Positions 59,912 through 64,000 of a stretch of DNA of 64,000 bases are shown here, piece by piece (the first letter of the stretch is position 1; every line of letters begins with the position of its first letter). The notes beneath the pieces were generated by a model. The model was not told where the DNA came from, did no database searches, and saw nothing but the letters and a program-made list of their open reading frames with translations. The stretch is from Dromaius novaehollandiae (Eukaryota; Chordata; Aves; Casuariiformes; Dromaiidae). The translations under genes and the position numbers were made by a program. The stretch spans positions 143,485,017 through 143,549,016 of the forward strand of contig NC_088099.1 in the NCBI RefSeq assembly GCF_036370855.1. The letters are read 5' to 3'.

Positions 59912-61000
59912 GTGTATACATCTACATTATACAGATATATATCCCATTACCAATCCCTTTGAGTCCTCCAGTTCCCACTTTCAATATAGTTTTGATGTTC
60001 TTAACACTTCATCCTTGTGATCTTTTCTTCTGCTCTGAGACAGTTTTGATTAAAAGTCTCAACACTCATTTCCTGCTTCCTATTCAGCAAATTTGAAGTA
60101 CCAATTCAGTCAATAGAGGCAATGAACATGTATAATTCAAAATCTATATCAGTTGTGTCTACCGGTCACCCTAGATGAGTTTGTGCTCTGAATTTCTTTC
60201 CTTTTTTTTAAATAATTCAGATTTTTCTAATTGCTTTTCCAAAACAGGTAGATGAAAACAACTTGTTACTTTTATATCAACTGAGCTTTTAACAGCCAGC
60301 TGTAGTTTCAAATCTCTGTAGATATTTGACATTCAAAGTTACAATTAAAAACATAACACTTTGGCTGCAGGAAGACCTCAGTGCATACATTTACATTCAT
60401 TACTTTTAAAATTTTTCCTCCAGTAATAAAACTGATTAGCCCTCAAGATCCTGTTGTCAAGACAGCAAAAAGGGAATTAACTGAAAAAGGGGAAGGAGCA
60501 GCAGCACAGAGACCTGGAACAGTTGAACTCTTACCCTTTCTTTAAAAGTTAGTGCTGTGTATTGCCTGGGGCATGGCCTTTTGCCTTTCTATTCCCATCT
60601 GTAAGATGGGAAAACTAATTTGGATAACTTTCATAGTCACTTAAATAGATGTAGGCTCCTGAATCCTTGAACCTTGACCAGAATCTAAGCAGCTACTCTG
60701 CCTCAGAAAATCTTTCTGAGAAGGGATAAAGTCCATTGGCTGCCAGTTGTAAAATATAAATGCAAAACGGTCACGCCACACATTTAGGAATCACCACTGA
60801 GATAAAATTTTTGAGCAATTGTTTCTACTTCATGGTACTTATAGCTGACCATGACATGGTCAGACTCATTTAAGCTGTGATCTGTTTCAAAGCTGAAGAG
60901 TACAGCTCTTGAGCCAAATCTTACTAGTTCCCACAAAGAGGTGGGGAAACCCACTGCAAAAGGACCAAAAGGACAAAATTTTACAAAAGAGGGAGTAAGC

Positions 61001-61025
61001 AAAAAAAAAAAAAAAAAAAAAAAAA
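61001..61025 (+). repeat. Poly(A) run, 25 bases
   Basis: Twenty-five consecutive A bases. No retroposed gene body or target-site duplication is seen beside it, so it is listed as a simple mononucleotide repeat. Confidence 0.95.
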
Positions 61026-61561
61026 GTTGCTGAACCACAAAATGGGAATGGTTAATGTGTTTTTGCAGAAAACTCTCACTGAAGCTTCCAAAGTAACTGT
61101 TTGCAAGCAAGCGGAAAAAAAACCCCAACATCAGCTGCATGGTTGGGACTCAGTGTTTTCTACTATATCACAAAAGACAGCTTAGCAGGCCTTTACTGAA
61201 TGGTACGTTTCTCTATCAGAGACTTTACCTCAAAGTTTACATATTCCCTATCCTGGCTGCTAGAACCAGAAGAGAGATCATCAGACAGGCACTGACATGA
61301 CCCTATGGTCAGTACTGACCTCCCAGAGATCCGTACATTAGGACTATTTCCTATACCATGACCTATATCATGTTGTCCTTATGCAGTCCAACTACTGTGC
61401 ATAAACTGAGGAATCGGGGTCCAAGAGGCTCCAAAGTAGTAAAATAATATAGCTGGTCCAAATTTTACCAAGAAACATTATTCTTTAGGAAAAGAAACAA
61501 CTTTTAGCTAGATCTAAAATGTAGCAATACTAATAAACTGTCTAACAGTGTCCCTCCTCTA

Positions 61562-64000
<2,439 letters not shown>

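Noticed and set aside
61001..61025. Poly(A) run as the tail of a retroposed copy
   Set aside because: No gene-like body upstream and no flanking target-site duplication.

Overview
The window is vertebrate nuclear DNA. It has spliced genes with GT..AG introns, long AT-rich introns, microsatellites and CpG-dense patches, and no operons or other bacterial features. The fairly compact introns, low visible repeat content and very GC-rich terminal NCALD exon fit a bird or other sauropsid. That is an inference; I recognise no species-diagnostic repeat.

Two genes are supported by exon-level translation with in-frame splice junctions, and they converge tail to tail. On the + strand, the three coding exons of NCALD (neurocalcin delta) lie at 10331-10708, 18400-18505 and 19913-20010. 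They join into a complete 193-residue calcium sensor. Bases 1-10314 are probably its 5' non-coding region and intron. On the - strand, the last eight coding exons of GRHL2 (grainyhead-like 2) lie between 61747 and 38848. They encode the C-terminal 259 residues, and I number them as human GRHL2 367-625 because the length and two known positions (Tyr398, Ile482) fall exactly in register. The rest of GRHL2 lies beyond the right edge. Its 3' UTR appears to run to an AATAAA signal near 34431.

From about 20.0 to 34.4 kb lie the NCALD 3' UTR and intergenic DNA. This interval holds an AT-rich, 3'-UTR-like block ending in AATAAA at 29908, directly abutting a CpG island (about 29930-30310) that ends in a consensus splice donor. 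I recognise no third protein-coding gene.

The two proteins act separately: NCALD is a neuronal myristoyl-switch calcium sensor and GRHL2 is an epithelial transcription factor. The GRHL2-NCALD adjacency is the known vertebrate arrangement (human 8q22.3). I found no mobile system, CRISPR array, viral gene or clearly new system. The points worth a second look are regulatory or compositional: a possible TATA-driven alternative first exon, the orphan CpG island, an abrupt GC3 switch within NCALD, and CTCF-like sites in GRHL2 introns.
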